From NCBI RefSeq assembly GCF_003938605.1, contig NZ_RHWX01000003.1, positions 185,834 through 249,833 on the forward strand: DNA of 64,000 nucleotides. The letters run 5' to 3'. This stretch comes from Brevundimonas sp. 357 (GTDB taxonomy: Bacteria; Pseudomonadota; Alphaproteobacteria; Caulobacterales; Caulobacteraceae). Below the pieces are notes generated by a model that searched no databases, was not told the origin of the DNA, and saw nothing but the letters and a program-made list of their open reading frames with translations. Each line of letters starts with the position of its first letter. Position 1 is the stretch's first letter. This document shows, one piece after another, positions 62,847-64,000 of this stretch. Position numbers and translations under genes: made by a program.

Positions 62847-63808
62847 TCAGCGGCCGCTACGTTTTGACCGGTAGCCACTCCGCCGCCGCCGTAGGCCGCG
62901 TTCAAAGAGCTTATCGTGCAACAGTGATACAAGCCTATCTTGCCATCCATCAGTATGCACTACGCGATCAAAGTGTGCGTCCTGATCGCGGAGAAGATCG
63001 AGCCGCGACCGTTGCGATGCTTCATTCCAATCTTGATACAGCAAATAGACCGCGTTGCCGTATCTAAGGTTCTCGAACACGACTAAATCGTCAGCAAACT
63101 GTGCTCCGAAATATGAGCCGAAGCCGCCCTGACCGCGTATGTAGGCCCTCGGCTCGAAACCCTCGAACAGTCGCACCCGCTCGCGAACATGCTTCTCAAA
63201 GTCGGCGGCGTTCGTCGGATCGGCCGATCCCAACAAGCGAGCAACAACTTCGTCAGCGTTGCCCGGCGGGAAAATTTGCCAGTCCAGCGCGACGGTTGAA
63301 ATGTATTCTTCGCGCGTCGCGTCGCTCGCGAACACGCCCGTGACGCCCGTATTCTCTTGCAGGACGTTGATCGCCCAAAGCAGCATTAAGTCGAACTCGG
63401 CTGCGCTTCGGCTAAGCATGGGCGCGAGAGCAAATTTGACTACCACCTGCTCGCCGCCTCTATCTTCAAGTACACTCGCTTCGATGGTCATGCCCTGCGG
63501 TTCAAAAATTTGGTGCTGGTAAACGTCTTTTGTCCAAGAACGCATTGTCCAGCCGTTGCGCGCGCCGTCCCCGAAGTTGGGTGACTCGAAGGTCCATGTC
63601 TTCTGGACCATCGGCCAATCCTCACGCTTACGGTCCCAGCCATAAGCGTTCCGCTCAGACCACTTTCCTGCATCGGCAGGGGGGTGGGTTGGACCAACGG
63701 CGATGATGAAGGAGCCGTCTATGCTTAATCCAGCGTGACTATACTGCCCCGCTTCAATATCTTCACGTTTGATTTTCTTTGTCGCAGCGACAGCGATGAA
63801 GTCGCCGT
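62847..63808 (-). CDS. Unrecognised protein, 5' end removed by IS6100, upstream partner of the TIR gene
   Basis: About 319 native residues; the frame runs into IS6100 at 63808/63809, so the original start is lost. No ATG, GTG or TTG is in the native part near the junction. Visible: AGQYSHAGLSIDGSFIIAVG, VQKTWTFESPNFGDGARNGW, EFDLMLLWAINVLQENTGVT, YGNAVYLLYQDWNEASQRSR, and a basic end (RGLRRRRSGYRSKRSGR). No domain is recognised. It ends 62 bases before the TIR start on the same strand, so the two form one unit. The frame inside IS6100 would give a 58-residue foreign head, which I do not think is real. Confidence 0.6.
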
Positions 63809-64000
63809 GGCTCTGTTGCAAAGATTGGCGGCAGTCAGAGGTAGGCTGTCGCTCTGCGCCGATCAGGCGGCTGCTGCGAAATGGTGGTTGAGCATGCCCA
63901 TGGCCTCCGTCAGCGCCGAGGGTCCAATGCCAAAAGCTCTCTCCACAAGGCGCACCTCGCCCCTGATGCCGGGCTGCAGGCACCAGGGGCGAGCCTGTCC
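63809..64000. mobile_element. IS6100 (IS6 family), partial at window edge
   Basis: The terminal inverted repeat GGCTCTGTTGCAAAGATTGG starts at 63809, and the next 192 bases, through the transposase 3' end, match IS6100 as I know it. The 8 bases outside the repeat (63801-63808, GTCGCCGT) are the possible target duplication. The rest lies beyond 64000. IS6100 is a common mobile element of resistance and degradation regions, so neighbouring acquired genes to the right are likely. Confidence 0.93.
63863..64000 (-). CDS. tnpA: IS6100 transposase (DDE, IS6 family), C-terminal part
   Basis: The last 45 residues are visible: RPWCLQPGIRGEVRLVERAF, then GIGPSALTEAMGMLNHHF and a stop, exactly as in the IS6100 transposase. 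The rest, with the DDE active site, is outside the window. The TGA is 54 bases inside the terminal repeat, as usual for this element. It reads leftwards, towards the disrupted gene. Confidence 0.93.
   Translation of the reverse strand, partial: GQARPWCLQPGIRGEVRLVERAFGIGPSALTEAMGMLNHHFAAAA

Noticed and set aside
63809..63983. N-terminal extension of the TIR partner frame into IS6100
   Set aside because: These 58 codons are inside the IS and antisense/out of frame to its known sequence content, so they are not the native N-terminus.

Overview
The window is high-GC alphaproteobacterial chromosome. It most resembles Caulobacterales, probably Brevundimonas; that is an inference from protein style, the many TonB receptors, the RegB/RegA pair and cyo arrangement, and very high third-position GC, and it was not tested by search. 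The last ~2.4 kb (about 61.57-64 kb) looks acquired: GC drops, codon use changes, one permease gene is broken there, and the window ends inside a copy of IS6100.

Layout. 0-2.7 kb: end of a flagellar locus (flgK 3' part, flgL). 2.9-6.4 kb: a four-gene Mla-type lipid transport operon (MlaB-MlaE fusion, MlaF, MlaD, auxiliary lipoprotein). 6.5-7.8 kb: 3-oxoacid CoA-transferase B and A subunits. 8-13.7 kb: secreted S9 peptidase, LysR regulator, malate synthase G. 13.8-22.3 kb: MFS transporter divergent from cyoABCD-SURF1-regB-regA, a bo-type quinol oxidase operon carrying its own redox two-component system. 22.4-26.9 kb: CaiB-type CoA-transferase, tRNA-Lys(CTT), APC permease with an overlapping Hpt protein, chorismate mutase and ferredoxin-NADP reductase. 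27-30.2 kb: DPP4-like peptidase and a small membrane protein, flanked by inverted copies of a ~36-nt repeat. 30.2-34.8 kb: M20 amidohydrolase and TonB receptor. 35.1-45.6 kb: gamma-glutamyltransferase, zinc metalloprotease, and a condensed dipeptide ABC importer (substrate-binding protein fused to permease, dppC, double ATPase) ending in a coupled P1 peptidase. Together these suggest a peptide-scavenging region.

45.7-59.7 kb: PAP2 and PhoD phosphatases, two related TonB receptors, a beta-alanine:pyruvate-type aminotransferase, an XRE-cupin regulator, and an operon encoding aldehyde dehydrogenase, SDR, isopropylmalate-dehydrogenase-like enzyme, M20 hydrolase and the regulator. Three copies of an 18-bp palindrome (TGMTCR-N6-TGAKCR) lie upstream of the three transcription units of this block. 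I read them as a probable shared operator, so the block looks like an uncharacterised import-and-catabolism regulon for an amine or N-acylated amino acid.

59.8-64 kb: redoxin, a tRNA-Cys with an abnormal anticodon loop, an APC permease pseudogene (5' end lost, internal stop), a 500-bp stretch without a gene, then a two-gene unit of an unrecognised protein and a TIR-domain protein. The unrecognised gene is cut at its 5' end by IS6100. This TIR unit is the best candidate for an undescribed (probably defence or NAD-signalling) system, and it is disabled or altered here.
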